Assembly: GCF_011927695.1 (NCBI RefSeq)
Contig: NZ_JAATJE010000002.1
Location: forward strand, 792,001 to 856,000
Source of the DNA: Sphingomonas jejuensis
GTDB taxonomy: Bacteria; Pseudomonadota; Alphaproteobacteria; Sphingomonadales; Sphingomonadaceae
Direction of reading: 5' to 3'
DNA length: 64,000 nt
Shown here: piece after piece, positions 48,025 through 60,866 of the stretch
How positions within the stretch are numbered: position 1 is the stretch's first letter
Layout of the letters: every line of letters starts with the position of its first letter
Notes under the pieces: generated by a model
Databases searched by the model: none
Told to the model about the DNA's origin: nothing
Seen by the model: the letters and a program-made list of their open reading frames with translations, nothing else
Made by a program: the position numbers and the translations under genes

Positions 48025-48675
48025 ATGGGCAAGGGGAAGAAGGCGGCGAAGCGCGCGCGCAAGGGCCTCCGCCAGGTCGAACAGGTCGACGTCGCCGTCA
48101 CCCATGCCGCCGCCGCGCATCGCCGCGCGCCTGCCGTCCGCGCGCTGGGGATTATCGGCGATCTGGCGGATCAGCCGCCGATGCTGGCGCTATCGGGCGG
48201 CGTCGCGGTCGCGGCCTGGCTGCTCGGCGACCGCGGCCTTGCCCGCACGTCGGCACGGATGGCGGCGTCCATCGTCCTCGCCACCGCCGGCAAGACGCTG
48301 GTGAAGCGCCTGGTCGATCGCACCCGCCCGCACCTGCTGGTCGACCACGATCTCTATGAACTGGACGAGGGCACGGGCACCGACGACGGCGACTATAACA
48401 GCTTTCCGTCGGGCCACACCGCCGATGCCGTCGCCGCCGCCCGCGCGGTGTCTCGCGGGCACCCTGGCGCGGCACCCGCCGCCGCCGCGCTCGCACTGGT
48501 TGCCGCGGCCATCCAGATCCCGCGCTGCCGCCATTACCTGTCGGACGTCGGCGCGGGCGCGCTGGTCGGCTGGTCCGCGGAGGCGGCCGGCTCCGGCTTG
48601 GTCGACCGCCTCTGGCCGGAGGAGCCGAACGCCCCGGTCGCCGCTTTGCCGGCGCCGGGGCAGGGGGCTGGTTAG
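48025..48675 (+). CDS. PAP2-family membrane phosphatase
   Basis: Type 2 phosphatidic-acid phosphatase family, 216 aa. It has the tripartite active site: [10 protein letters not shown] (domain 1), [13 protein letters not shown] (domain 2) and [16 protein letters not shown] (domain 3, catalytic His and Asp). Several short hydrophobic segments make a membrane location likely. Members dephosphorylate undecaprenyl pyrophosphate, phosphatidic acid or lipid A; which applies here is open. A basic N-terminus ([16 protein letters not shown]) is unusual. Its TAG stop interlocks with the convergent metK stop. Confidence 0.92.
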   Translation: MGKGKKAAKRARKGLRQVEQVDVAVTHAAAAHRRAPAVRALGIIGDLADQPPMLALSGGVAVAAWLLGDRGLARTSARMAASIVLATAGKTLVKRLVDRTRPHLLVDHDLYELDEGTGTDDGDYNSFPSGHTADAVAAARAVSRGHPGAAPAAAALALVAAAIQIPRCRHYLSDVGAGALVGWSAEAAGSGLVDRLWPEEPNAPVAALPAPGQGAG

Positions 48676-49859
48676 AGCGCCTGCTTCAGCGCATCGACCA
48701 GGTCGGTCCGCTCCCAGGTGAAATGGTCGCCCTCGGCCTTGCGCCCGAAATGGCCGTAGGCGGCCGACGGCTCGTAGATCGGCTTGTTGAGCGCCAGGTG
48801 GGTTCGGATGCCCTTCGGCGTCAGGCGGACGAGCGTCGGCAGCACCGCCTCGATGCGGTCCGCCTCGACGGTGCCGGTGCCGTGCAGGTCGACGTAGAGC
48901 GACAGCGGCTCGGCCACGCCGATGGCGTATGACAGCTGGATGGTCGCGCGCTTGGCAAGGCCGGCGGCGACGATGTTCTTCGCGAGGTAGCGGGACACAT
49001 AGGCCGCCGACCGGTCGACCTTGGTCGGGTCCTTGCCCGAAAACGCACCGCCGCCGTGGGGCGCAGCACCGCCATAGGTGTCGACGATGATCTTGCGCCC
49101 GGTCAGGCCCGCGTCGCCGTCCGGCCCGCCGATCTCGAACAGGCCCGTCGGGTTGACGTAGATCGCGCTGTCTTCCGGCAGCCAGCCGTCCGGCAGCACG
49201 TCGGCCATCACGCCCTTGGCGTAATCGCGCAGCTTCGCCTGGTCGTAGCCCGCGGCATGCTGCGTCGACACCACCAGCGCGGTTGCGCGCACCGGCCGGC
49301 CGTTTTCATAGGCGAGCGTGACCTGGCTCTTGGCGTCCGGCTCCAGGAACGGCGCCGCGCCCGAATGACGGTCGGCGGCCATACGCTCCAGGATGCGGTG
49401 CGAGTAATAGAGCGTCGCCGGCATCAGGTCGGGCGTCTCGTCGCAGGCGAAGCCGAACATGATGCCCTGGTCGCCGGCACCCTCGTCCTTGTTGCCGCTC
49501 TCGTCGACGCCCTGCGCGATGTGCGCGCTCTGGCCGTGGAGGTAATTGGCAAACTCAAGCTTGTCCCAGTGGAAGCCGTCCTGCTCGTATCCGATCCGCT
49601 TCACCGTGTTGCGCACCGCGCGCTCGATCTCGTCCAGCGCGCCGTCGGCCCAGCCGCTCTGCGCATCGAACACGCCCTTGGCGCGGATCTCGCCGGCCAG
49701 CACGACGCGGTTGGTGGTGGTCAGCGTCTCGCATGCCACCCGCGCTTCCGGATCCTTCGACAGGAACAGGTCGACCACGGCGTCGCTGATCTGGTCGGCG
49801 ACCTTGTCCGGATGACCTTCGGACACGGACTCGGAGGTGAAGAGGAAGTTTGAGCGCAT
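48672..49859 (-). CDS. metK: S-adenosylmethionine synthetase
   Basis: Makes S-adenosylmethionine from ATP and methionine, 395 aa. [37 protein letters not shown] and the [19 protein letters not shown] loop are the three classic motifs. The start is the family-typical [13 protein letters not shown] 22-bp ATAAAG-type inverted repeat lies 25 bp upstream of the start codon, in the short gap after lnt, and is a likely operator for methionine or S-adenosylhomocysteine control. Confidence 0.98.
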   Translation of the reverse strand: MRSNFLFTSESVSEGHPDKVADQISDAVVDLFLSKDPEARVACETLTTTNRVVLAGEIRAKGVFDAQSGWADGALDEIERAVRNTVKRIGYEQDGFHWDKLEFANYLHGQSAHIAQGVDESGNKDEGAGDQGIMFGFACDETPDLMPATLYYSHRILERMAADRHSGAAPFLEPDAKSQVTLAYENGRPVRATALVVSTQHAAGYDQAKLRDYAKGVMADVLPDGWLPEDSAIYVNPTGLFEIGGPDGDAGLTGRKIIVDTYGGAAPHGGGAFSGKDPTKVDRSAAYVSRYLAKNIVAAGLAKRATIQLSYAIGVAEPLSLYVDLHGTGTVEADRIEAVLPTLVRLTPKGIRTHLALNKPIYEPSAAYGHFGRKAEGDHFTWERTDLVDALKQAL

Positions 49860-49883
49860 GGAGCTGAAGCGTCCTGTGTTGCA

Positions 49884-49905
49884 GATATAAAGATAGCTTT
49901 ATGTC
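49884..49905 (-). promoter_or_regulatory. Operator-like inverted repeat before metK (SahR-type)
   Basis: Minus strand reads GACATAAAG-CTAT-CTTTATATC: ATAAAG/CTTTAT arms pair perfectly and extend to 8 of 9 bases. It lies 25-46 bp upstream of the metK start. Similar ATAAAG-N4-CTTTAT palindromes are the sites of the ArsR-type regulator SahR before methionine-cycle genes in proteobacteria (from memory). The sahR gene itself is not in this window. Confidence 0.55.
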
Positions 49906-49911
49906 CGCTTC

Positions 49912-51408
49912 TTAACCAGCACGCCTCCGCGACACAACCGTCAAGCCTGCCAGCACCAGCGCGAACAGGAAGGGCAGGATGTTGCCCGCCTGTGCGAACG
50001 GGGTCGGCTGGCGGGCGGCTGGCACGTTCAGCTGGATGACCCCGGCGACGCCTCCTGGCACCGTGCGCACCAGCCGCCCGCGCGGGTCGATCACGGCCGA
50101 AATGCCGGTCGGTGTCGCGCGCACGACGGGCAGCCCTTCCTCGATCGCGCGCAGCCGTGCCTGCGCCAGGTGCTGCGGCGGCCCCCACGACCCGAACCAG
50201 GCATCGTTCGACGGGTTGAAGATGAAGCGCGGTCGCGCGCCCGGCTCCACCACCTGCCCGGAAAAGATGATCTCGTAGCAGATCTGTAGCCCCACCGGGC
50301 CGAAGCCAGGCAGCATCAGCGTGCGCGGCCCCGGCCCCGCCCAGAAATCGAGGTCGCCGGGCGCCAGCCGCGACAGGCCGATCGCCGACAGGATCGGCCG
50401 CATCGGCAGATATTCGCCATAAGGCACCAGATGCGCCTTGTCGTACCGCCCGATCAGCCGCGCGTCGGGGGTCAGCGCGAACACGCTGTTGCGCGCGCCC
50501 GCCACCCGCCCGGTCGGGATGTCCCATTCCAGCGCGCTGCCGCCGGTCAGCAGCAGGTCGCCGGGCCCCAGCAACCGGGCAAGCTCGCGCCGCACGGCGG
50601 GCTCTTCCTCCAGGAAGTCGGGCACCGCCGCCTCCGGCCACAGCAGCAGCCGCGGCCGCCCGTCCGGCTGGCCCGACAGCGCGACGTGGCGGGCGCGGTT
50701 GCGCGCCTCGAACCCGCGCTGCCATTTCTCGGCCTGCCCGATGTTCGGCTGCACCACATGGACGCGGATGTCGGTCGGCGGGGCGGGCGGCGGCCGCAGG
50801 TTGATCGCCACCAGCGCCAGCAGCGGCACGGCCGCGCCCTTGCGCCACCCGTCCGCGCTCAGCACGAACAGGAGGAGCCCGCCCAGCAGCACGACGATGC
50901 CCGACAGGCCATAGGTGCCGACCAGCGCGGACGTTTCCGAGAGGCTCGACGGCAGCAGCACCACGCCCACCGGGTTCCATGCAAAGCCCGTGAACATCGT
51001 CGCGCGCAGCCATTCGGTCACGATCCACGCCGCCGCCAGCGCCAGCGTCAGGGACAGCCGGTCGCGCCGCCCCCACCGCCACGCGATCCCCGCTGCCAGC
51101 GCGGGATAGACGGCCAGGTAGATCGACAGCAGCACCACCGCGATCCAGCCCAGCCAGGCCGGCATCGCCGCCTGGTAGGTGAAGGCGGTCGCGATCCAGT
51201 TCAGCCCCAGCACGAACTGCCCGAAGCCGAACAGCCATCCGGTGGCGAGCGCGGCGCGCAGGCTGGGCGCCGTGCGGAGCAGCAGCAGGACGCCTGCAAA
51301 CGCCAGCAGCGTCAGCGGCCAGGCACCCAGCGGCTGGAATCCGGTGGCGGACAGCAGCCCCGCCCCAAAGGCGAGGCCGGCGCGGGCGGGGGCGGGGGTG
51401 ATGCGCAC
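49912..51408 (-). CDS. lnt: Apolipoprotein N-acyltransferase
   Basis: Inner-membrane enzyme adding the third acyl chain to lipoproteins, 498 aa from a GTG start. An eight-helix N-terminal part (~10-210) precedes a nitrilase-like domain with its Glu-Lys-Cys triad in LLLWPEAAVPDF, RYDKAHLVPYGEYLP and LQICYEIIFSG. A final helix is near residue 480. No ATG is available near the start; GTG at 51408 is chosen, with TTG at 51444 as an alternative. metK follows 52 bp downstream. Confidence 0.93.
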   Translation of the reverse strand: MRITPAPARAGLAFGAGLLSATGFQPLGAWPLTLLAFAGVLLLLRTAPSLRAALATGWLFGFGQFVLGLNWIATAFTYQAAMPAWLGWIAVVLLSIYLAVYPALAAGIAWRWGRRDRLSLTLALAAAWIVTEWLRATMFTGFAWNPVGVVLLPSSLSETSALVGTYGLSGIVVLLGGLLLFVLSADGWRKGAAVPLLALVAINLRPPPAPPTDIRVHVVQPNIGQAEKWQRGFEARNRARHVALSGQPDGRPRLLLWPEAAVPDFLEEEPAVRRELARLLGPGDLLLTGGSALEWDIPTGRVAGARNSVFALTPDARLIGRYDKAHLVPYGEYLPMRPILSAIGLSRLAPGDLDFWAGPGPRTLMLPGFGPVGLQICYEIIFSGQVVEPGARPRFIFNPSNDAWFGSWGPPQHLAQARLRAIEEGLPVVRATPTGISAVIDPRGRLVRTVPGGVAGVIQLNVPAARQPTPFAQAGNILPFLFALVLAGLTVVSRRRAG

Positions 51409-51510
51409 GGCGGCGCCTATCGCCCGCCCCGCACCCGGATGCAATTGGCCACGACGCTTTCATCCGGCGTGCGCCGACCTATCTTCCGGGGCAAAAGCAG
51501 GAGCACCGGC

Positions 51511-51813
51511 ATGGCCAACCCGATCACCGTCGACATTCCGCACAGCCTGGGCCGCGACGGCGTCCGCGCGCGCCTGGACGGCGGCGTCGGCAAGATCGCG
51601 GACGCGATCCCCGGCGGCGGCACCGTGCGCCACAGCTGGAACGGCGACACCATGACAATGAGCGTGGAGGCGATGGGCCAGAGCATCCTCAGCCGCATCG
51701 AGGTGTTCGATCAGACCGTGCGCGCCACCGTCGACCTGCCGGGCTTCCTGTCGATCTTCGCCGATCCCATTCGCGCCGCGATCGAAAAGGGCGGGCCGAA
51801 GCTGCTGCGCTGA
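51511..51813 (+). CDS. Polyhydroxyalkanoic acid system (PHA granule-region) family protein
   Basis: 100-aa protein of the polyhydroxyalkanoic-acid-system family: ITVDIPHSLGRDGVRARLDGGVGKIADAIPGG at the start and ADPIRAAIEKGGPKLLR at the end are typical. It probably folds as a small START-like or alpha/beta domain; its exact role is unknown despite the family name. No PHA synthase gene is nearby. CAGGAG lies eight bases before the ATG. It is divergent from lnt and converges on the efflux operon's last gene. Confidence 0.85.
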   Translation: MANPITVDIPHSLGRDGVRARLDGGVGKIADAIPGGGTVRHSWNGDTMTMSVEAMGQSILSRIEVFDQTVRATVDLPGFLSIFADPIRAAIEKGGPKLLR

Positions 51814-51831
51814 CCGGCCGGCGGCGGCGCC

Positions 51832-53420
51832 TCAGCGCGCCGGGCTGTCCGCCCCGTCGGCTGGGCCGTTTGTCCCCGGCGTGGGCGCCGCCGTCGATGC
51901 TCCGTCCGCCGCCACCAGCGGATCGCCGCCCAGCGTGCGGTACAGCGTCACCAGGTTGCTGCCGGCGGTCAGCCGGGTCAGCACCAGGTTGCGCTGCGCG
52001 GCATAGAGCGATCGCTGCGCATCCAGGTTCGACAGGAAGGTGTCGACGCCGCCGCGATAGCGCGCGTTCGCCAGCTCGAACGTGTCGGCCGCCGCTGCCT
52101 CGAAATTCCGGTCGGCGCGCAGCTGGTCGGCAATGGTGCCGCGCCGCGCGAGCGCGTCCGCAACCTCGCGGAACGCCACCTGGATCGACCGTTCGTAGCT
52201 GGACAGCGCCGCATCGCGCTGCGCCTGGGTGAGCGCGACGCCCGCCCGCCCGGCACCCGCGCGGAAGATCGAGTAGCTGACGTTGGGCGCCACCGAGTAG
52301 TTGAAGGCATCGCCGGTAAACAGCGTGCGGAGCGCGTCGCTGGCAAAGCCGACGATGCCCGTCAGCGAGATGCGGGGGAACAGCTCGGCCCGTGCCGCGC
52401 CGATCTCCGCATTGGCCGCCCGCAGCTCATACTCCGCCTGCACCACGTCCGGCCGGCGCAGCAGGATCGACGAATCGAGCCCGGCGGGCAGCGCTGCGAT
52501 GCTTGCCTCGACCTGCTCGATCGACTGGGGCAGCAGCGCCGGGTCGATCTCCGCGCCGACCAGCAGCCGCAGCGCGTTGACGTCCTGCGCCAGCGCGGTG
52601 CGCTGTTCGGCCAGGTCGGACTGCGCCGTGAACAGCACCTGTTCCGCCTGCCGGAGGTCGCTGCGCGGTGCGACGCCGCCACGCAGCCGCGCGCGGGTAA
52701 GGGACACGCTCCGCTCCGCGCTCGCCGCCGTCTGTTCGGCGATCCGGAGGAGGCTGCGATCCGCCGCGTAGATCAGCCAGGCATCGGCGATGTCGCCGAC
52801 CAGGGTCAGCCGCACGCTGCGCGCCGCCGCCTCCGTCGCGAAGAAGCGGTCCAGCGCGGCCTCGGTCTGCGACCGGATGCGCCCGAACAGGTCCAGCTCA
52901 AAGGCGGTGATGCCCAGATCAATCGAATAGCTGCTGGCCGACCGCGACAGCGTGGTGACGGTGCTCGTCCCGCCCGTGCCCGGCACCGGGGTCCCCGGCG
53001 TCGGGGTCGGCGTGCCCGTACCGGGCGTGGGGGTCGGCGACGGGGTGCCGCCCGCACCCGTGCCGGCGACCGCGGTGGCGCCGTTGCCGCCGCCCGAATA
53101 GCTATACCGGCCGCTCACATCGACCTGCGGGAACAGGTCGGCGCGCTGGATGCGGTACTGCGCGCGCGTCGCCGCGATGTTGGCGGCGGCGACCCTCAGG
53201 TCGCGGTTGTTGGCGAAGGCCTGCTCGATCAGCGCCACCAGCCGCGGGTCGCGGAACAGATCGCGATAGCTCAGCGCAGGCAGCGTGGCCTCCGTCTGGC
53301 GCAGGTAGGCATCGCCGGCCGGCCACGACGCCGGCACCGGCAGCGCCGGCTGGCGATAGGCCGGCGCCAGCGAACAGCCGCCGATCAGCGCCGCCAGCGG
53401 CAGCGAGAAGGCCGCGCGCC

Positions 53421-53424
<4 letters not shown>
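51832..53424 (-). CDS. Outer-membrane factor (NodT/OprM family) with TPG-rich loop
   Basis: Outer-membrane channel lipoprotein of 530 aa. The signal peptide ends LIGGC. Two OEP repeats form the trimeric beta-barrel and periplasmic alpha-barrel (for example AAANIAATRAQYRIQRADLFPQ and ELRAANAEIGAARAELFPRIS). Residues ~112-146 form a Thr-Pro-Gly low-complexity insert where the first outer loop of OprM lies, so it is probably surface-exposed. It overlaps the RND permease stop (ATGA). It is the third gene of the efflux operon. Confidence 0.93.
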
Positions 53425-56627
<3,203 letters not shown>

Positions 56628-56633
56628 GGGCGC

Positions 56634-57866
56634 TCAGTTCGCCTTGGCGGCGGCGCCGTTTCCGCTGCCGGCGCCGCCCTCACCGTTGCCCTCGGCGGGC
56701 GGCGGCGCGATGCGCTGCGGCGCACTGGCGGGCACGGGCCTGATCTGCGCGCCCGGCCGCAGGTTGGCCGTGCCCTGCACGATCACCCGGTCGCCGGGGT
56801 TCAGCCCGCGCGTCACCACCCAGTTCCCGCCCTGCGTGCGGTCGGCCACCACCTGCCGGCGGACGGCGGTGTTGTTCGGGCCGACCACGAACACGGATGC
56901 CTCGCCGGTCGGCTGGCGCTGCAGGGCCGGCTGCGGCACCAGGATCGCGCGCTGGTCGATCGCCTGGGCAAAGCCCGCCCGCACGAACATGCCGGGCAGC
57001 AGGATGCCCTGCGGATTGGGGAAGCGGGCGCGCAGCGTCACCGTGCCGGTCGCCGGGTCCACCATCGCCTCGGCGAACTGCACGGTCCCGGTCTGGCCGT
57101 AATCGCTGCCATCCTCCAGCGTCAGCCGCACCGCCGCCGATGCCGGCACCACGCCGCCTGTCGCCAGCGACCGGCGGAGCGCTAGCAGGTCGGCGCTCGA
57201 TTGCTGGATGTCGACAAAGATCGGGTCCAGCCGCTGGATCACGGTCAGGGGGTCCGCCTGGCCGACCGTCACCAGCGCGCCCTCGGTGAACAGCGACCGT
57301 CCGATGCGTCCGGTGATCGGCGCCGGCACGCGCGTGAAGCTCAGGTTGACGCGCGCCGTCTCCAGCTGCGCCCGGCTCTGCTCCACGGCGGCGGCGGCCT
57401 GGTTCGCCTGGGCGGCGGCGTCCGTGTAATCCTGCGCGCTCACCGCCTCGATCTCGGCGAGCGGGCGGAAGCGATCGGCACGGATCCGCGTCGCCTCGGC
57501 ATTGGCGCGCGCGCTGTTCAGGTTGGCCTGCGCCTCGTTGGCGGCCGCGCGGTACACGCGCGGATCGATCTCATAGAGCGTCTGTCCGGCGCGGACGATC
57601 GTGCCTTCGGTGAAGAAGCGCCGGCGGATGACGCCGGCCACCTGCGGGCGCACCTCCGACATCTGATAGGCGGTGACCCGGCCGGCCAGGTCCACCGTCA
57701 CCGGCACGCTGGTCGTCTGAACGGTCACGAAGCCGACCTGCGCGGGGCCGCGTGCGCCGCGGCCGCCCTCCTTGTCCGCCTCCTCGGCGGATCCGCAGGC
57801 CGTCAGCGTGAGGGCGGAAGCAAGGATCGCCGCGGACAGGATCCCGCGGCCGGTTCGTGACGTCAA
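56634..57866 (-). CDS. RND efflux periplasmic adaptor (membrane-fusion lipoprotein)
   Basis: Adaptor of the AcrA/MexA type, 410 aa. The lipoprotein signal is GILSAAILASALTLTAC, with TTG at 57866 taken as start because AGGA lies upstream. The frame continues to an ATG at 57980, but that would put 38 polar residues before the signal. The lipoyl half FVTVQTTSVPVTVDLAGRV, a coiled-coil hairpin (~95-170) and PAPITGRIGRSLFTEGALV are visible. It is the first gene of the operon; no TetR- or MarR-type regulator is adjacent. Confidence 0.93.
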   Translation of the reverse strand: MTSRTGRGILSAAILASALTLTACGSAEEADKEGGRGARGPAQVGFVTVQTTSVPVTVDLAGRVTAYQMSEVRPQVAGVIRRRFFTEGTIVRAGQTLYEIDPRVYRAAANEAQANLNSARANAEATRIRADRFRPLAEIEAVSAQDYTDAAAQANQAAAAVEQSRAQLETARVNLSFTRVPAPITGRIGRSLFTEGALVTVGQADPLTVIQRLDPIFVDIQQSSADLLALRRSLATGGVVPASAAVRLTLEDGSDYGQTGTVQFAEAMVDPATGTVTLRARFPNPQGILLPGMFVRAGFAQAIDQRAILVPQPALQRQPTGEASVFVVGPNNTAVRRQVVADRTQGGNWVVTRGLNPGDRVIVQGTANLRPGAQIRPVPASAPQRIAPPPAEGNGEGGAGSGNGAAAKAN

Positions 57867-58001
57867 TTGGCGATCCTGACTGACCTGGACGAAGGCGCGG
57901 GGGGCCGCGCACCGGGTGGATGGTCCGCTGTGATAACGTCCATCAACCCGATCGCGAAGCGCCGAATGCGCTTCTGTCATCGGTGGTCGGTCGGACCTTG
58001 A

Positions 58002-58634
58002 TCAGGGCTGAACGAAACTGGTCGTCGTGATCCGGTGGAGCTTCTGGACGGTGCCGCCCGGCAGGGTGTGGCTGCCGTCCTCCGCCACCGCCGCCACCAG
58101 CAGGTAGCGTCCGGGCACCTGCGGAGTGACGGTCACGGTGCCGGCGGCGTCGGTCTTCAGCGTGCTGGTGCTCCGGTCCGGCGCCACCAGCGTCACGTCC
58201 GTCCCCGCCGCGGGCCGCCCGTCGCGCAGCACGGTGAAGCGGTCGCCGTTCGCCGCCGCCGGGACGATCTCGAAGGGCAGTTCATGGCGCGGCTCGGCGC
58301 GCCCGGCGCGGGCGTAGTAGATCACGCCCTCGCGCGCCCCGTCCTCGCCCCACGGCGCGAACACATTGTCGTCCCAGGCGCGCACATCGCCGGCAGGCAC
58401 CGCCACCTCGATGAAGCCCGCGCGGCGCACCTGTTCGGCGGTGGACGCCGGCACCAGCCGCGGCTGGCGCAGCTTGGCGAACTCAGGGTCGCCGCCCGGC
58501 GGCAGCGGCTCGGCCGGCTCGCCCAGGTAGATGCGCGCAGGCCCGGCGCCGTCGCGCTCGATCCACACCTCGTGCGCGCTCGCGGCGGCGGCAGTGCCCA
58601 GCATCAACAGGGCAAGCAGCGTCTTCGTTACCAT
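58002..58634 (-). CDS. DUF4198 exported protein of the iron-uptake operon
   Basis: Periplasmic 210-aa protein of the DUF4198 family, seen next to metal-uptake receptors. The signal peptide MVTKTLLALLMLGTAAAASA is followed by HEVWIER, the family's invariant His opening of the mature protein that may ligate metal. Two beta-domains follow (~20-125, and ~130-205 with GTDVTLVAPDRSTSTLKTDAAGTVTVTPQVPG, a carboxypeptidase-like Ig fold). It overlaps the DUF3325 gene by seven bases and ends the five-gene operon. Confidence 0.85.
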   Translation of the reverse strand: MVTKTLLALLMLGTAAAASAHEVWIERDGAGPARIYLGEPAEPLPPGGDPEFAKLRQPRLVPASTAEQVRRAGFIEVAVPAGDVRAWDDNVFAPWGEDGAREGVIYYARAGRAEPRHELPFEIVPAAANGDRFTVLRDGRPAAGTDVTLVAPDRSTSTLKTDAAGTVTVTPQVPGRYLLVAAVAEDGSHTLPGGTVQKLHRITTTSFVQP

Positions 58635-58948
58635 GGTCGTCTCCGGATGGATGAGGCTGCCGGCCGCACGCCGGTCGCGGGCGGGGCGGGCAGGAGGTTG
58701 AGGAGCAGAAAGCTGATGCCCGCGCCCGTCATGACGGTGCCGCAGGCCAGCACGGGGCCGAAGATCCAGCCCGACCCGATCACCGGGGGCATAAGGCTCA
58801 GCGCCAACAGGATCCAGCCGATCGCGCGCATCCGCCGCTTGCGCTCCGGCGCGGGCAGCAGGCCGAATCGGCGGCGGTAATGCGCGTCGGTGGCCAGCCC
58901 CAGCATGCCGAAGCCGACGGTGGCGAGCAGGATGGCAAGCGCGCTCAC
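58628..58948 (-). CDS. DUF3325-type membrane protein
   Basis: Three-helix membrane protein of 106 aa with GTG start inside GTGA at the PepSY stop. Hydrophobic segments: ALAILLATVGFGMLGLA, AIGWILLALSLMPPVIGSGW and MTGAGISFLLLNLL. The middle KRRMRAIGW resembles DUF3325 proteins, small partners of PepSY reductases in siderophore operons. The C-terminus is short and basic. The function is unproven; likely it stabilises the PepSY protein. Confidence 0.78.
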   Translation of the reverse strand: MSALAILLATVGFGMLGLATDAHYRRRFGLLPAPERKRRMRAIGWILLALSLMPPVIGSGWIFGPVLACGTVMTGAGISFLLLNLLPAPPATGVRPAASSIRRRPW

Positions 58949-60555
58949 GCGGCCGGCTCCAGCGCCACGCGTCGCGGCGCGATCTTCGCCGCTACCCGGC
59001 TCTCCCGACGTCGCGTCGCCTTCGGCCGGTATCGCGACACCCGCCGCGCCACCGCCAGATAGCCGATCCCGAACAAGAGCAGCACCGCGTCGATCGACGC
59101 CAGCGCCCAGTCTCCCGACATCAGCGTGGCCGGCAGCCCCACGCGCGTGGCCACCATGTTGAACAGCGGCAGCATGACCAGCATCAGGCCGGTCGCCGCC
59201 AGCTGCCACGCCCATGCCCGCTTCGGCGTCTGGATGAACCCCGCGACCGCCGCCGCGCCCCAGACGATGAACAGCCAGTGGACCTCCCACGCCGCGCGGT
59301 CGGCCATGCCCGCCGGCAGCAGGCGGTTGGCCCACAGCATCGCGGCCGTGCCGAGCGGAAAGCCCGCGATGAAGGCGATGTTCAACCGCTCGACCACGCG
59401 AAAGCCCAGATAGGGACGGGTGGGGTCGGGCAGCTTCTCGCGCCGCTTCACCGTCCACATGACCAGCCCGCTCGCCACCATCAGCGATCCCGCGACCCCG
59501 CCCAGGAAGTAGATCCAGCGCGTCACCGGATCGGCGAAGCGCCCGGCATGCAGCCCGATCATCGCTCCGGCCGTCACCGCCGCGGCTCCGGGTGGCGGCG
59601 ATTGCCAGATCAGCGCGCCCGTTGTCCCGTCATAGGTGACGCGCGGCGGCCGCGTGTTCAGCATGGATGCGGCCGCGCGGGTCACGCTGATGCGCTGCGC
59701 CCGGTCGCCCGCCTCGGCCACCTCGACATAGCCTGCCGGCCCGCCCAGCCGCCGTTCGGCATCGCGCACCACATCGGTCAGCCGCACCATCGGCGCGGCC
59801 ACGCCCGTGCGCTCGACCGCCTCGGCCTGCGGGAACACCGTCTTCGAAAAGCCGGTTTCGTCCGCGTAGTTGGCGACCACCGCCCACGGCATCAGCAGCG
59901 CCATCAGCGTGACGAGCCCGGTATAGGTGATCATCAGGTGGAACGGCAGCGCCAGCACCGCCGTCGCGTTGTGCCCGTCGAGCCACGACCGCTGCCCCTT
60001 GCCGCGCCTCAGCGTGAAGAAGTCGCGGAAGATCTTCTTGTGGGTCACGATCCCGCTCAGGATCGCGACCAGCATCATCATGGTCGCCAGCCCGACCAGC
60101 CAGCGCGCCCAGATGACCGGCATGTAATGAAGGTCGAAGTGGAAGCGGTAGAAGAACTCCCCGCCCCGCGTGTCGCGCGCCGTTGACACCTGGCCGTTCG
60201 CGTCGATCAGCGCCTGGGTGTCGCGCCGCCCGCGTCCACCGCGTCCGCGGCCGCGTGGCTCGCCCGGCTTCGGCTGCGGCTGCCAGAACAGCGCCGCCCC
60301 CGGCGACCGCGCGTTCGCCATCGTGATGAACCAGGATTTGGCGTCGGGCACCTTGGCCTCCAGGAAGCGCTGCGCCCCGTCCAGAGCGCGCAGCGGCTGT
60401 TCCACGCGCGGCAGCTCCGGCCGCATCCAGCGATTGAGCGCCTCGCGCCCGAACGCGATCGTGCCGGCCACGAACACCAGGAACAGCACCCATCCGAGCA
60501 GCAGCCCCGACCAGGTGTGGAGCAGCGCCTGCGACTGGCGGAATCCCTGGCTCAT
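58945..60555 (-). CDS. PepSY-domain membrane protein (ferric-siderophore reductase-like)
   Basis: Inner-membrane protein of 536 aa with four or more helices. PepSY-associated motifs are visible: HTWSGLLLGWVLFLVF (helix 1), FHFDLHY (His pair), RWLVGLATMMMLVAILSGIVTHKKIFRDFF and HLMITYTGLVTLMALL. In homologous operons these proteins are thought to reduce or release iron from imported siderophores, with bound haem or flavin. Residues ~95-110 carry an unusual RGRGRGGRGRRD-type basic insert in the periplasmic loop. It overlaps both neighbours by four bases. Confidence 0.88.
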   Translation of the reverse strand: MSQGFRQSQALLHTWSGLLLGWVLFLVFVAGTIAFGREALNRWMRPELPRVEQPLRALDGAQRFLEAKVPDAKSWFITMANARSPGAALFWQPQPKPGEPRGRGRGGRGRRDTQALIDANGQVSTARDTRGGEFFYRFHFDLHYMPVIWARWLVGLATMMMLVAILSGIVTHKKIFRDFFTLRRGKGQRSWLDGHNATAVLALPFHLMITYTGLVTLMALLMPWAVVANYADETGFSKTVFPQAEAVERTGVAAPMVRLTDVVRDAERRLGGPAGYVEVAEAGDRAQRISVTRAAASMLNTRPPRVTYDGTTGALIWQSPPPGAAAVTAGAMIGLHAGRFADPVTRWIYFLGGVAGSLMVASGLVMWTVKRREKLPDPTRPYLGFRVVERLNIAFIAGFPLGTAAMLWANRLLPAGMADRAAWEVHWLFIVWGAAAVAGFIQTPKRAWAWQLAATGLMLVMLPLFNMVATRVGLPATLMSGDWALASIDAVLLLFGIGYLAVARRVSRYRPKATRRRESRVAAKIAPRRVALEPAA

Positions 60556-60866
60556 GCCGCCACCACCGGTCCGGCGGCCATCCAGGCGATCGCGGCCGCG
60601 ATCCCGCCCAGCAGCATCAGCACGGCCATCGCGCGCACGCCGCTGCGCGCGGCAAAGGCCCCCATCGCCGCCACCGCACAGACGACAAAGGCGATCAGCG
60701 TCGCCCAGATCGTCGCCTCGGACGGGCCGCCAGGCAGCGTGCGGGCAAGCGCCATCGCCCACAGGCTCGCCACGGCATATCCGACCGGCACGGCCGCAAG
60801 GACGCGCAGCACGACGTCACCGCGTCGTGCCCAGCGTCGCCGCGCGCCCGTGCCGACCGCGCTCAC
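60552..60866 (-). CDS. DUF3649-type membrane protein
   Basis: Small membrane protein of 104 aa, GTG start inside GTGA at the siderophore-receptor stop. Three hydrophobic segments (VVLRVLAAVPVGYAVASLWAMAL, ATLIAFVVCAVAAMGAF and MAVLMLLGGIAAAIAWMAA) match DUF3649-type proteins placed between receptor and PepSY genes in siderophore operons. Its role is unknown. Confidence 0.78.
   Translation of the reverse strand: MSAVGTGARRRWARRGDVVLRVLAAVPVGYAVASLWAMALARTLPGGPSEATIWATLIAFVVCAVAAMGAFAARSGVRAMAVLMLLGGIAAAIAWMAAGPVVAA

Noticed and set aside
57867-57980. N-terminal extension of the RND adaptor from the ATG at 57980
   Set aside because: It would place 38 polar residues ahead of a lipoprotein signal peptide, preventing its use; TTG at 57866 fits better.
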